Assembly: GCA_028287225.1 (NCBI GenBank)
Contig: JAQBPZ010000166.1
Coordinates: 1 to 15,976 of the forward strand
Direction: 5' to 3'
Length of the DNA: 15,976 bases
From: Gemmatimonadota bacterium
Lineage (GTDB): Bacteria > Gemmatimonadota > Gemmatimonadetes > Gemmatimonadales > Gemmatimonadaceae
Made by a program: the position numbers and the translations under genes. Numbering within the stretch: the first letter of the stretch is position 1; each line of letters starts with the position of its first letter. Positions 7,292 through 13,943 of this stretch are shown one piece after another. The notes under the pieces were generated by a model. It was not told where the DNA came from and ran no database searches. It saw nothing but the letters and a program-made list of their open reading frames with translations.

Positions 7292-8758
7292 CTAGGGGAC
7301 CGCCGCCCCCTCGGACGCGGGTGGTGTGCCGCCGACCCGCCCGGTGGCCGTCAGGAGGTCGAACAGCTCGAGATGATCGGGGTCGTAGGTCGTGCCCAGC
7401 AGCGACTCGCGGCTCACCGTCTCGCCGTACTTCCGCAGGAATCGCGAGAGGGCGCGCTGGAGGGTCGTCCGCTGCTGGGCAATGGCTTCCGCGCGGTTCG
7501 CGAGCGGGCCTCCGTCGTCCAGCGTGGACTCCCACCCGCTCAGCCCCACCGTGAGGGTGGCCGAGACGCCGGCGGCGATGCGGCGGGTATCCTCCGACTT
7601 GGCGATCTGCAGCAGGCCGCCCACGAGCGCGCTCACGAGCGACGCGCGCTTGACCGCGCGCCGCTTGCCCGAGATGCCGGTGAGCGAGTCGCGCGTGGCC
7701 CGCTCGCGCACCCGGTAGTTGTCCAGCTCCGACCGCACGTCGGCGACGAGCTGGCGGTGCTGCGCCTGCCGCAGGCGAAAGGGGGTGTCGGCGATGGAGC
7801 GGAACACCGTCACGAGCGCGACGCAGCTTCCGGCGGTCGTCGCGCGCGAGGGATCGGTGGCCTTCCACTCGAAGCGCACCGTGCTGTCCTGCCGCGTGGG
7901 CAGCACGAAGCCATAGGGGATGCTCCAGTCGTACGACGCGCCGCGCAGGACCGCATTGGGCAGCGTGGCGAGCGGCTGGTACGTGAGCGAGTCGCCGTTC
8001 GCGTCGTCCGCGTCGAGCGCGATCTCCACCCGCTCGCCCTCGTCGCGCTTGTAGGTGCGCATCGGGCCGCAGCTGGGCGCCACGTTGAGCGAGCGCACGG
8101 CCACGTGCATCTCCGCGGTCGCGCTCCCCCCGTCGCCGTCGCTCACGGTCACGCGCCACAGGAACACGCGGTTGGTGGTGCTCTGCGGCGCCTGCCAGAG
8201 GAGCGTGCCGGTCCGTGCGTCGTAGCGCGGGGGCAGCGAGACATCGGTGACGTTGGTGACCGCCACGGATATGGGATCGCCGTCGGGGTCGCTCGCCTCG
8301 AGCGGCATCACGAGCGAGTCGCCGGGGGGAAGCACGCGGTCCGAGGGCTGCCGGATCACGGGAGGCCGGTGCGCGGTGACGACGGTCACCGACACGGGCC
8401 CGCGGGCGATCTCCTGGCCGGCCGAGAGGACGCGGACGACCACGTCGTAGCGCGACTCCGCATCGGCACGCAGAGGGCGCCACCGGATGACGCCCCCCTC
8501 GAGCCGCGCGGACGCGGGGGCACCATCCAGCCGCAGCTCGAGCGCCGTGCCGGGCGGCACGTCGTCCACCACGATCGGAATGCGCAGGCTGTCGCCGACC
8601 TGCACCTGTCGGGCGGGCATCGCCGCAACGGACGGCACGGTCGAGCGGACGGGGGACTCGCCCGCCGATGACGGCGCCAGCTGAGCGGCGGCGGGTCGCG
8701 AGGCGATCGCCGAGAGGGCGATCGTGCAGCGGAAAATGATACGGCGACTGATGACCAT
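7292..8758 (-). CDS. Exported protein with tandem Ig/cadherin-like domains and a helical C-terminal region, function unknown
   Basis: A 488-residue protein with an N-terminal signal peptide (MVISRRIIFRCTIALSAIAS...PAAA, cleavage near 25). Three beta-sandwich-like repeats follow, about residues 45-125, 128-222 and 224-322. The second has the He_PIG/cadherin-like phrases NRVLPP-type start, EASDPDGDPI and WRVTVSDGDGGSATAEM. The third has ALDADDANGDSLTY and two cysteines (about 229 and 311) that could form a disulfide. From about 325 the sequence becomes charged and helical (RQAQHRQLVADVRSELDNYR, LQRALSRFLRKYGE), with a less polar stretch around KRASLVSALVGGLLQ. The DPDGD acidic loops suggest Ca2+ binding. 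GAGGAG lies 3 nt before the ATG at 8758, a short but purine-rich site. It leads a minus-strand block and is divergent from the oxidoreductase gene. The domain type is inferred by eye; the function is unknown. Confidence 0.78.
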   Translation of the reverse strand: MVISRRIIFRCTIALSAIASRPAAAQLAPSSAGESPVRSTVPSVAAMPARQVQVGDSLRIPIVVDDVPPGTALELRLDGAPASARLEGGVIRWRPLRADAESRYDVVVRVLSAGQEIARGPVSVTVVTAHRPPVIRQPSDRVLPPGDSLVMPLEASDPDGDPISVAVTNVTDVSLPPRYDARTGTLLWQAPQSTTNRVFLWRVTVSDGDGGSATAEMHVAVRSLNVAPSCGPMRTYKRDEGERVEIALDADDANGDSLTYQPLATLPNAVLRGASYDWSIPYGFVLPTRQDSTVRFEWKATDPSRATTAGSCVALVTVFRSIADTPFRLRQAQHRQLVADVRSELDNYRVRERATRDSLTGISGKRRAVKRASLVSALVGGLLQIAKSEDTRRIAAGVSATLTVGLSGWESTLDDGGPLANRAEAIAQQRTTLQRALSRFLRKYGETVSRESLLGTTYDPDHLELFDLLTATGRVGGTPPASEGAAVP

Positions 8759-8873
8759 CGACTCCTCGGGCGGAATGCGCGGACGAACGTCCGGCGTCAG
8801 CCGAATGACGAAGCAGGCCCGGTGGATGGCACGCGCATCGCCGGAGTGGCTGGCTCGCAGGGCGGGCTCGCCC

Positions 8874-8879
8874 TACCTT
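8874..8879 (+). promoter_or_regulatory. Candidate -10 element (TACCTT) in the divergent intergenic region 8759-8895
   Basis: TACCTT lies 17 nt before the ATG at 8896. It would put the transcript start around 8886 with a very short leader. No -35 consensus is present. The same intergenic gap contains a small palindrome GGACG-AA-CGTCC (8781-8792), closer to the minus-strand gene start, of unknown role. Confidence 0.3.
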
Positions 8880-8895
8880 TCGCGCGGTCGTCGTG

Positions 8896-9966
8896 ATGTC
8901 TCTTCATCCACGCAGCATGCCGCTTCGCGTTGGGCTGGTGGGCTTCGGACTCGGTGGCGGCACCTTTCACGCGCCGCTCGTGCATGCCACGCCGGGCCTC
9001 GTCCTGGCCGCAATCGTCACGCGCGACCCGCAGCGCCGCGCGGACGCGACGCGGCGATATCCCGACGCACGGCTCGTGGATGGCGTGGACGCGCTGTGGG
9101 ACCCCGCCCTGGCGATGGACCTGGTCGTGGTGAGCTCGCCGAGCGCGCTGCACTTCCCGCAGGCGATGGCGGCTCTCGCGCACGGGCGGCACGTGGTCGT
9201 GGACAAGCCCTTCGCCGCGAGCGCTGACGATGCGCGCCGCATCGCCACCGCCGCGCGCGAGGCGGGCCGCCTCGCGATCCCGTTCCAGAACCGCCGTTGG
9301 GACGGAGACTTCCTGACCCTGCGCCACCTGCTCGCCGCCGGCACGCTTGGCCCGATCCACCGGTTCGAGTCGCGCTTCGAGCGGTGGCGCGCGACGCCGC
9401 GGCCGAGATGGCGCGACGCCGGTGCGCGGCAGGCGGGGGAGGGGATCGTTCACGACATCGGGACCCACCTCGCGGATCAGGCGCTTCTCCTGTTCGGCCC
9501 GGCACGACGCGTGTTCGCGCAGCTGGCGCGGGTGCAGCCCGGTGCGCAGGTGGAACAGGACGCGGTCGTCGCGCTGGACCACGCCAGCGGCGTGCACTCC
9601 ACGCTGGTCATGAGCGCGGTCGCCGCCGAGTCGGGGGCGCGATTCACCCTGCTCGGCGCGCGCGGCGCGTACGTGAAGCACGGTCTGGACGGCCAGGAGG
9701 CGGCACTCAAGGCCGGGGGCGACCCGCACGCGCCGGGATGGGGCGAGGAGCCCGCCGAGGCATGGGGCTCGCTGGTGCTCGGCGAGGAACGTGAGGCCGT
9801 GCCGACGCGTCGCGGCGCGTACGCGGATTTCTACGCCGGCGTCCGAGACGCCATCGTCGATGGGGCCCCCGCGCCCGTGCGTGCCGAGGAGGCGGTCGCG
9901 ACCGCCGACGTCATCGAGGCGGTGTTCACGTCCGCGGACAACGGGACCGTGGTGGAGCTGACGTAG
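8896..9966 (+). CDS. Gfo/Idh/MocA-family NAD(P)-dependent oxidoreductase
   Basis: A 356-residue cytoplasmic dehydrogenase. The N-terminal Rossmann fold shows RVGLVGFGLGGGTFHAP; the glycine-rich loop is followed by VVVSSPSALHFPQAMAAL and the signature VVVDKPFAASADDA (D103-K104-P105, with the catalytic lysine). The C-terminal Gfo/Idh/MocA domain has GEGIVHDIGTHLADQAL with D187 and H191. It resembles the YdgJ-type branch that begins GLVGFGLGGxxFHAP. Members oxidise or reduce sugars, inositols or related alcohols; the substrate is unknown. The start is ambiguous: ATG 8896, the overlapping GTG 8893 or ATG 8917 (giving MPLRVGLVGFG, the more typical N-terminus). No Shine-Dalgarno supports any of them. 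It stands alone on the plus strand, followed after 41 nt by a small unknown gene. Confidence 0.92.
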   Translation: MSLHPRSMPLRVGLVGFGLGGGTFHAPLVHATPGLVLAAIVTRDPQRRADATRRYPDARLVDGVDALWDPALAMDLVVVSSPSALHFPQAMAALAHGRHVVVDKPFAASADDARRIATAAREAGRLAIPFQNRRWDGDFLTLRHLLAAGTLGPIHRFESRFERWRATPRPRWRDAGARQAGEGIVHDIGTHLADQALLLFGPARRVFAQLARVQPGAQVEQDAVVALDHASGVHSTLVMSAVAAESGARFTLLGARGAYVKHGLDGQEAALKAGGDPHAPGWGEEPAEAWGSLVLGEEREAVPTRRGAYADFYAGVRDAIVDGAPAPVRAEEAVATADVIEAVFTSADNGTVVELT

Positions 9967-9982
9967 CCGCCTGTGCGGACCC

Positions 9983-9988
9983 GATCTT
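9983..9988 (+). promoter_or_regulatory. Candidate -10 element (GATCTT) before the small unknown gene
   Basis: GATCTT lies 20 nt before the ATG at 10008 in the 41-nt gap after the oxidoreductase gene. It is included because its position and wording resemble TATCTT at 3298 and TACCTT at 8874. Support is weak on its own, and readthrough from the upstream gene is equally possible. Confidence 0.2.
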
Positions 9989-10007
9989 GCTTCCTTTCGT
10001 GCCACTC

Positions 10008-10340
10008 ATGACGCCTGCCGACGCTGCACCGCGTCCAGCTCCCGCCAGCCATCGCGCCGTGCCTGATACCACACCCGAACTGCTGCGCGCCGCGCTCATC
10101 GAGGCCATCCGTGATGCGTGCGACGCCGGCAGAGGAATCCCCGCATCGCTCGAGGCGGCCGCGCGCGATCACGCGCGCGCGCAACGGGAAGCGGGGTTGC
10201 CGGTGGAGAAGCTGATCATCCAGATGAAGGACGCGATCCGCCGCGAGACGGGGCAGCAGGAATTCCTGTTCATGCCACGCGTGATCGGGTGGACCGTCGC
10301 CGGATATTTCGCGGGCACATCCGAGCGCGAAGAGGCTTGA
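10008..10340 (+). CDS. Small predicted helical protein, function unknown
   Basis: 110 residues, not recognised. The N-terminal 20 residues are Ala/Pro-rich. The rest looks alpha-helical and charged: TPELLRAALIEAIRDACDAG, ARDHARAQREAGLPVEKLII, QMKDAIRRETGQQE, ending VIGWTVAGYFAGTSEREEA. There is no signal peptide, metal motif or confident membrane helix. A TTG at 9987 would extend the frame by seven residues (LPFVPL before the ATG); the 10008 ATG is preferred. Codon usage is GC-rich at third positions like its neighbours, which supports real coding. It follows the oxidoreductase gene on the same strand by 41 nt and converges on the beta-barrel gene, with only 27 nt between stops. Confidence 0.6.
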   Translation: MTPADAAPRPAPASHRAVPDTTPELLRAALIEAIRDACDAGRGIPASLEAAARDHARAQREAGLPVEKLIIQMKDAIRRETGQQEFLFMPRVIGWTVAGYFAGTSEREEA

Positions 10341-10367
10341 GCGTCGTCGCCACGGTGCGGCGTCGCC

Positions 10368-11189
10368 TCAGAACGGGTGCTCGAAGCTGAGGTACAGGTA
10401 CAGCGACTGCTCGCCACGGCTCGGGCCCACCCCGATGGGAAATGCGAGGCCGGGCACCACCTGCAGCCCGCGCGGGAGGTTCCATGCCCACCGGACACCG
10501 GGCGAGAGCAGCAGGGCATTCGTGCGTTCCGTCGTCCCGGCGCCGGCCACGTTCGAAGCGCTGGTCCACAGCGCCTCGAGCATCAGGTTCAGGGTGGGCG
10601 AGACGAGCCAGATCAGGCTCTGCCCCGCGTTGAAGCCGAGCGTGGACGCCACGTCGCCGTCCGCATCGCGCGCGGCATGCGTCCAGGTGGCGCCGGCGTT
10701 CAGGTGCGTCACGAGACGTTCCGAAAGCTCCAGGCTCACCGGCAGGTTGCCCTGGATGCCGGTGCCGCCGGTACCCAGCCCGCGCGCCGCATCCCCGGTC
10801 GGCAGCAGGACGCTGAGCCGCGGCGCCACGGCCAGCGCACCGCCATCGGCGCCCACCAGCTGATGGCGATAGTTGAGGGCCACGTCGCCCACGCCGCGAA
10901 CGTTGCGGACGCCGTCGAACCCCTGCTGCACGGGAATCGTGGCGCTGAGCTGGTGCCGGATGCTCCGGACGGGCCACTCCTGCGTGAAGCTGTAGCTCCA
11001 GGCGCTGCCGCGCGTGGGATGCGAGAAGGTGCTGATGTGCTGCACCACCCCCGCCTCCTGGTTGTACGCCTCCTCGATCAGGAAGCTGTTGTCCTTGATC
11101 GGCTCCACGCGCGTGGAATCCTGCGCCTGCGCGAGGGTGGGCCAGGAGAGCAGGGCCGCCAGCAGGCAGCGGGGGAACGGTCGGGCCAT
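10368..11189 (-). CDS. Outer-membrane beta-barrel protein, PF13557 ('MetA-pathway of phenol degradation')-like
   Basis: 273 residues. It begins with a signal peptide MARPFPRCLLAALLSWPTLAQAQ and continues with alternating beta strands: DNSFLIEEAYNQEAGVVQHI, WSYSFTQEWPVRSIRHQLSA, GVGDVALNYRHQLVG, LAVAPRLSVLLPTGDAARGLG, TGIQGNLPVSLELSE, LLLSPGVRWAWNLPRG and LQVVPGLAFPIGVG. It ends SLYLYLSFEHPF; the C-terminal phenylalanine is a Bam-recognition signature. The pattern and length match the barrel family PF13557, whose members are mostly uncharacterised outer-membrane channels; involvement in phenol degradation should not be assumed. The frame stays open far upstream, but only the ATG at 11189 gives a signal peptide. 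No clear Shine-Dalgarno is seen. It is divergent from the chemosensory operon, with a 138-nt shared intergenic region. Confidence 0.85.
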   Translation of the reverse strand: MARPFPRCLLAALLSWPTLAQAQDSTRVEPIKDNSFLIEEAYNQEAGVVQHISTFSHPTRGSAWSYSFTQEWPVRSIRHQLSATIPVQQGFDGVRNVRGVGDVALNYRHQLVGADGGALAVAPRLSVLLPTGDAARGLGTGGTGIQGNLPVSLELSERLVTHLNAGATWTHAARDADGDVASTLGFNAGQSLIWLVSPTLNLMLEALWTSASNVAGAGTTERTNALLLSPGVRWAWNLPRGLQVVPGLAFPIGVGPSRGEQSLYLYLSFEHPF

Positions 11190-11280
11190 CGAGTCGATCG
11201 CGGTTGGGGGAGGCTGCCTGCGGCCGGTGTTCGCGCCGGCGGTGGACCCAGCCTCGCCGATGCACCGCGCCGGCACAAGC

Positions 11281-11309
11281 TTGACGCATGGGCGCATGGC
11301 CCCCATCGT
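11281..11309 (+). promoter_or_regulatory. Candidate promoter of the chemosensory operon
   Basis: TTGACG (11281-11286) matches five of six -35 bases. A 17-nt spacer leads to CATCGT (11304-11309), a poor -10. Start near 11316 would leave a leader of about 12 nt before the cheW ATG. A short inverted repeat ATGGG...CCCAT (11288-11292/11302-11306) lies in the spacer and could be an operator. The region is shared with the divergent barrel gene. Confidence 0.35.
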
Positions 11310-11327
11310 GCACCGTATGGGCCTCGC

Positions 11328-11798
11328 ATGACCCCTCCCGATACGATCCTCTCCCTGCTGCGCGTGCGTCTTGGCGACGCGGTGCTGGCGCTGCCCGCCA
11401 CGGCGGTACGGGAGATCGTGCGCGCGGTCGCGATCACCGCGCTGCCGGGCGCGCCGGCCATCATCGAGGGCGCGGTGAACGTGCGCGGTGCGCTCGTGCC
11501 GGTCGTCGACGTCCGCGCGCGGCTGCGACTTCCCGCCCGAGCGCTGGACCCCGATCAGTTCCTCGTCATGCTGCAGGCGGGTGACCGCACGGTGGCCCTG
11601 CGGGTGGACGAGGTGGACGACCTCGTGGACGTGAGCCCGCGAGAGATCGAGGGTACCGGTACGCTCTCGCCGGCGATGCAGGGACTTGCGGGGTTGAGTG
11701 CCCGTGCCGACGGAATGCTGGTGATCTACGATCCGGCGGCGTTCGTTTCCCAGGCGGAATCGCAGGCACTCGACGCCGCGCTGGCCGCCCACGCTTGA
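11328..11798 (+). CDS. cheW: CheW-family coupling protein (first copy)
   Basis: A 156-residue cytoplasmic adaptor linking the chemoreceptor to the CheA kinase. The single CheW domain spans nearly the whole protein: LLRVRLGDAVLALPATAVREIVR, ITALPGAPAIIEGAVNVRGALVPVVDVRARL (the conserved G-x-V-N-x-R-G-x-x-V-P-V-x-D loop), then FLVMLQAGDRTVALRVDEVDDLVDV. No extra domain is present. It is the first gene of a five-gene plus-strand operon. Its TGA stop (11796-11798) overlaps the TTG that can start cheR, so translation is probably coupled. The ATG at 11328 has no obvious Shine-Dalgarno. In Wsp-type systems the equivalent is WspB. Confidence 0.92.
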   Translation: MTPPDTILSLLRVRLGDAVLALPATAVREIVRAVAITALPGAPAIIEGAVNVRGALVPVVDVRARLRLPARALDPDQFLVMLQAGDRTVALRVDEVDDLVDVSPREIEGTGTLSPAMQGLAGLSARADGMLVIYDPAAFVSQAESQALDAALAAHA

Positions 11799-13348
11799 CG
11801 GGCGTGCCCGCCGGCCAGCCGCCCGTTCGCCGTGCGAAGGGTTGGAGCGATCCCGCCTTCGCGCGCGTCGCCAGCGTGATCCACCTCGTCGCCGGCCTCG
11901 TGTTTCCTCCCAACCGGCAGCCATCCGCGGAATCCGGCATGCGCCGCGCGATGACCTCCCTCGCGCTCGCCGACGCGGACGCCCTCGCGCGAGCCGTGCA
12001 GGTCCCGGGCGAGGCGCGCGACACGGTGCTCGCCGAGCTGACGGTGGGAGAGACGTACTTCTTCCGCGAGCCCGCCCAGCTCGACCTGCTGGGCACCCAC
12101 GTCCTTCCCCCCCTTCGCGACCGGCGCGACGAGAACAGGCCACTCCGCGTCTGGAGCGCCGGCTGCGCGTCCGGCGAAGAGCCGTACACCATCGCGATCC
12201 TGCTGCGTGAGCTGGGGTGGACGAATCCGGTCCGCATCCTTGGCACCGACGTGGCCCGCCCTCGGCTCGACGCCGCGCGGCGGGCCCGCTATACCCGGTG
12301 GTCCCTGCGCGGCGCATCGCAGGAGCGCGTGGCGCGCTGGTTCGAGCGTCGCGGAACGCAGTTCCAGCTGGACCCGGCGGTGCGCGACGCCGTGGAGTTC
12401 GCGCAGCTGAACCTCATCGCCGACGAGTATCCCTCGCCGGAGAGCCGCACCGTGATGCAGGACGTGGTGCTCTGCCGGAACGTCCTGATCTACTTCGACA
12501 TGGCCGGCGTGGAGCGCATCGCGAGCCGGCTGCTCGCGTCGCTCGCTCCGGACGGGTGGCTGCTGCTCGGCGCCTCCGACCCGCCGCTGGCCGGCCTCGT
12601 GCCGTGCGAGGTCGTGATGCTGCCCGGCGGGATGGCCTACCGCCGCGCCGACCGCCCGGGCGCGTCGGCCGCGCCGCGGGCCGTCGTGTCGCCGGCGCCC
12701 GCCACGCGATGGTGGATGTCGCCCGCCATCGAGTTGCCGGCCACGGCGGACGATTCGCCATTCCACTGGCTCGAGGATGATGCCCCGGTCGTGCCGGCCG
12801 CACCCGATGTGGCCGGCGTCGCCGCCGTGGCCGACATGGCCGTGCCGGCGGACGAGGCGCGCGCCGCCTACCTGGCGGCCGACTACCCCCGAGCGGAGAG
12901 CCTGGCCGCGGCGGCGCTGGAGGCGGACGCGGGGCGCGTGGACCAGTGGGTGCTGCTGGTGCGTGCCATCGCGAACCAGGGGCGGTTGCGGGACGCCGAC
13001 CAGGAGTGCGTTCGCGCGCTGGATCTCCATCGGCTGTCCCCGGAGCTACACTACCTGCACGCCACGCTGCTGCGCGAGGCGGGCCAGCACCGTGAGGCGG
13101 CCAATGCCGCACGCCGCGCTCTCTACCTCGACCCTCGATTCGTGATGGCCCACCTGCTGCTGGGCGACGTCCACGCCCACCTCGGCGACACGGCGCGGGC
13201 GGCGCGCGCGTTCGAGAATGCGCGCACCGAGCTGGCCGCAGTGCCACCGGGCGGTGCGATTCCCGCGGCGGACGGCGTGCCGCCGGAGCGGCTCAGGCAT
13301 GTGGCCGAGCAGCGGCTTGGCGGCCTTCGTGCAGCGGAGCGTCGGTGA
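11795..13348 (+). CDS. cheR: CheR-type MCP methyltransferase with C-terminal TPR repeats
   Basis: Up to 517 residues. It transfers methyl groups from S-adenosylmethionine to glutamates of the chemoreceptor. An N-terminal helical CheR domain (about 20-100) ends LTVGETYFFREPAQ. The methyltransferase core shows VWSAGCASGEEPYTIAILLREL (SAM loop about 120-130), ILGTDVARPRLDAA, VVLCRNVLIYFD (227-235) and LAPDGWLLLGASD. An Ala/Pro-rich linker (about 285-350) leads to three or four TPR units from D353 to about 490 (EARAAYLAADYPRAESLAAA, YLHATLLREAGQHREAANAA, AHLLLGDVHAHLGDTARAAR). TPR-fused CheRs are characteristic of WspC and FrzF. The start is TTG 11795 (4-nt TTGA overlap with cheW) or GTG 11804; no Shine-Dalgarno distinguishes them. 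Its own stop overlaps the next GTG by 4 nt. Confidence 0.93.
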   Translation: MTGVPAGQPPVRRAKGWSDPAFARVASVIHLVAGLVFPPNRQPSAESGMRRAMTSLALADADALARAVQVPGEARDTVLAELTVGETYFFREPAQLDLLGTHVLPPLRDRRDENRPLRVWSAGCASGEEPYTIAILLRELGWTNPVRILGTDVARPRLDAARRARYTRWSLRGASQERVARWFERRGTQFQLDPAVRDAVEFAQLNLIADEYPSPESRTVMQDVVLCRNVLIYFDMAGVERIASRLLASLAPDGWLLLGASDPPLAGLVPCEVVMLPGGMAYRRADRPGASAAPRAVVSPAPATRWWMSPAIELPATADDSPFHWLEDDAPVVPAAPDVAGVAAVADMAVPADEARAAYLAADYPRAESLAAAALEADAGRVDQWVLLVRAIANQGRLRDADQECVRALDLHRLSPELHYLHATLLREAGQHREAANAARRALYLDPRFVMAHLLLGDVHAHLGDTARAARAFENARTELAAVPPGGAIPAADGVPPERLRHVAEQRLGGLRAAERR

Positions 13349-13911
13349 GCAACGCAGTGGAGCCGACGATCCATGAGCGACTCGCTGCGGTCCGCGAGGC
13401 CGCGGCGCTCGACCGGCACCGGACGCCGGAAGCCGCGCGCGCACTCCTGGATGCGCGCGCGCGGCAGCTCGCTCGGCGTGCCGTGGTGGACGACGTGATG
13501 GTCGACGTCCTGGACCTGCTGGTGGTGCAGGTGGGCGACGAGCGCATCGCGATCCCCCTCGACAGCATCGTGGCCATCGCCCGGGTCCAGCGCATCGCGC
13601 CGCTGCCCCGGGTGGTGGCTCCCGTGTATGGCGTGACGCCGTGGCGCGGCCGTCCCCTCACCGTGCTCTCCCTCGGCACGGGCCGGGTCGTGATCACCGG
13701 CGAGACGCGCATCGTGGTGCTCGGCACGGGCGCGCGCGCCGCGCTCGCCGTGGTCGTGGATGGCGTGGACGACGTCCAGCGATCGTCGCGCGCCGACCTC
13801 TCACCGCCCGGCCCCGGCCCGCGGCGGCGCTATGCCCTCGGTATCCTTGCCGACGGGCTCCTCGTCGTGAACGGCGACACCCTCCTGCAGCCCGAGACGC
13901 TCGCTCCATGA
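13345..13911 (+). CDS. cheW: CheW-family coupling protein (second copy, with N-terminal helical extension)
   Basis: 188 residues. The CheW domain runs from about residue 56 to the end: LLVVQVGDERIAIPLDSIVAI, PLPRVVAPVYGVTPWRGRPLTVLSLG and ALAVVVDGVDDVQRSS. The coupling loop reads G-V-T-P-W-R-G-R-P-L instead of the usual G-x-x-N-x-R-G. The first 50 residues are a charged helical extension with RTPEAARALLDARARQLARR, similar to the R-x-x-LL-x-x-RA-x-x-LA segment found on the N-terminus of WspD-like CheWs. It starts at a GTG that overlaps the cheR stop by 4 nt (GTGA). Its stop overlaps an 11-codon mini-ORF leading into the MCP gene. It is probably a second coupler with a different position in the array. 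Confidence 0.9.
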   Translation: MSNAVEPTIHERLAAVREAAALDRHRTPEAARALLDARARQLARRAVVDDVMVDVLDLLVVQVGDERIAIPLDSIVAIARVQRIAPLPRVVAPVYGVTPWRGRPLTVLSLGTGRVVITGETRIVVLGTGARAALAVVVDGVDDVQRSSRADLSPPGPGPRRRYALGILADGLLVVNGDTLLQPETLAP

Positions 13912-13943
13912 ACCCAACCCTGTTTCTCCCGAGGACGCGATGA
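13908..13943 (+). CDS. 11-codon mini-ORF bridging cheW and the MCP gene (possible translational coupler)
   Basis: Reads MNPTLFLPRTR then TGA. Its ATG overlaps the cheW stop (ATGA, 13908-13911), and its TGA overlaps the ATG of the MCP gene (ATGA, 13940-13943). The MCP ribosome binding site GAGGA (13931-13935) lies inside it. The peptide itself is unlikely to matter; continuous ribosome re-initiation through the junction is the possible role. It has no Shine-Dalgarno of its own, and chance cannot be excluded for such a short frame. Confidence 0.3.
   Translation: MNPTLFLPRTR

Noticed and set aside
6527..8671. 714-codon plus-strand frame across two minus-strand genes
   Set aside because: It spans two unrelated genes and their gap and has Arg/Gly/His-rich composition. 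The minus frames have a signal peptide, Ig-like repeats and a membrane span.
8797..10005. 402-codon minus-strand frame under the oxidoreductase gene
   Set aside because: Shadow of a well-supported Gfo/Idh/MocA gene; no motif.
10341..10367. Possible bidirectional terminator between the small unknown gene and the barrel gene
   Set aside because: Only a 4-bp stem can be drawn in the 27-nt gap.
11190..12317. Upstream extension of the barrel gene frame to 649 codons
   Set aside because: The extension would run antisense through cheW and cheR and bury the signal peptide; the start at 11189 is kept.
13440..13465. GCGCGC-rich runs in the second cheW (also around 10170)
   Set aside because: Short Ala/Arg codon runs in coding sequence, not a designed repeat.
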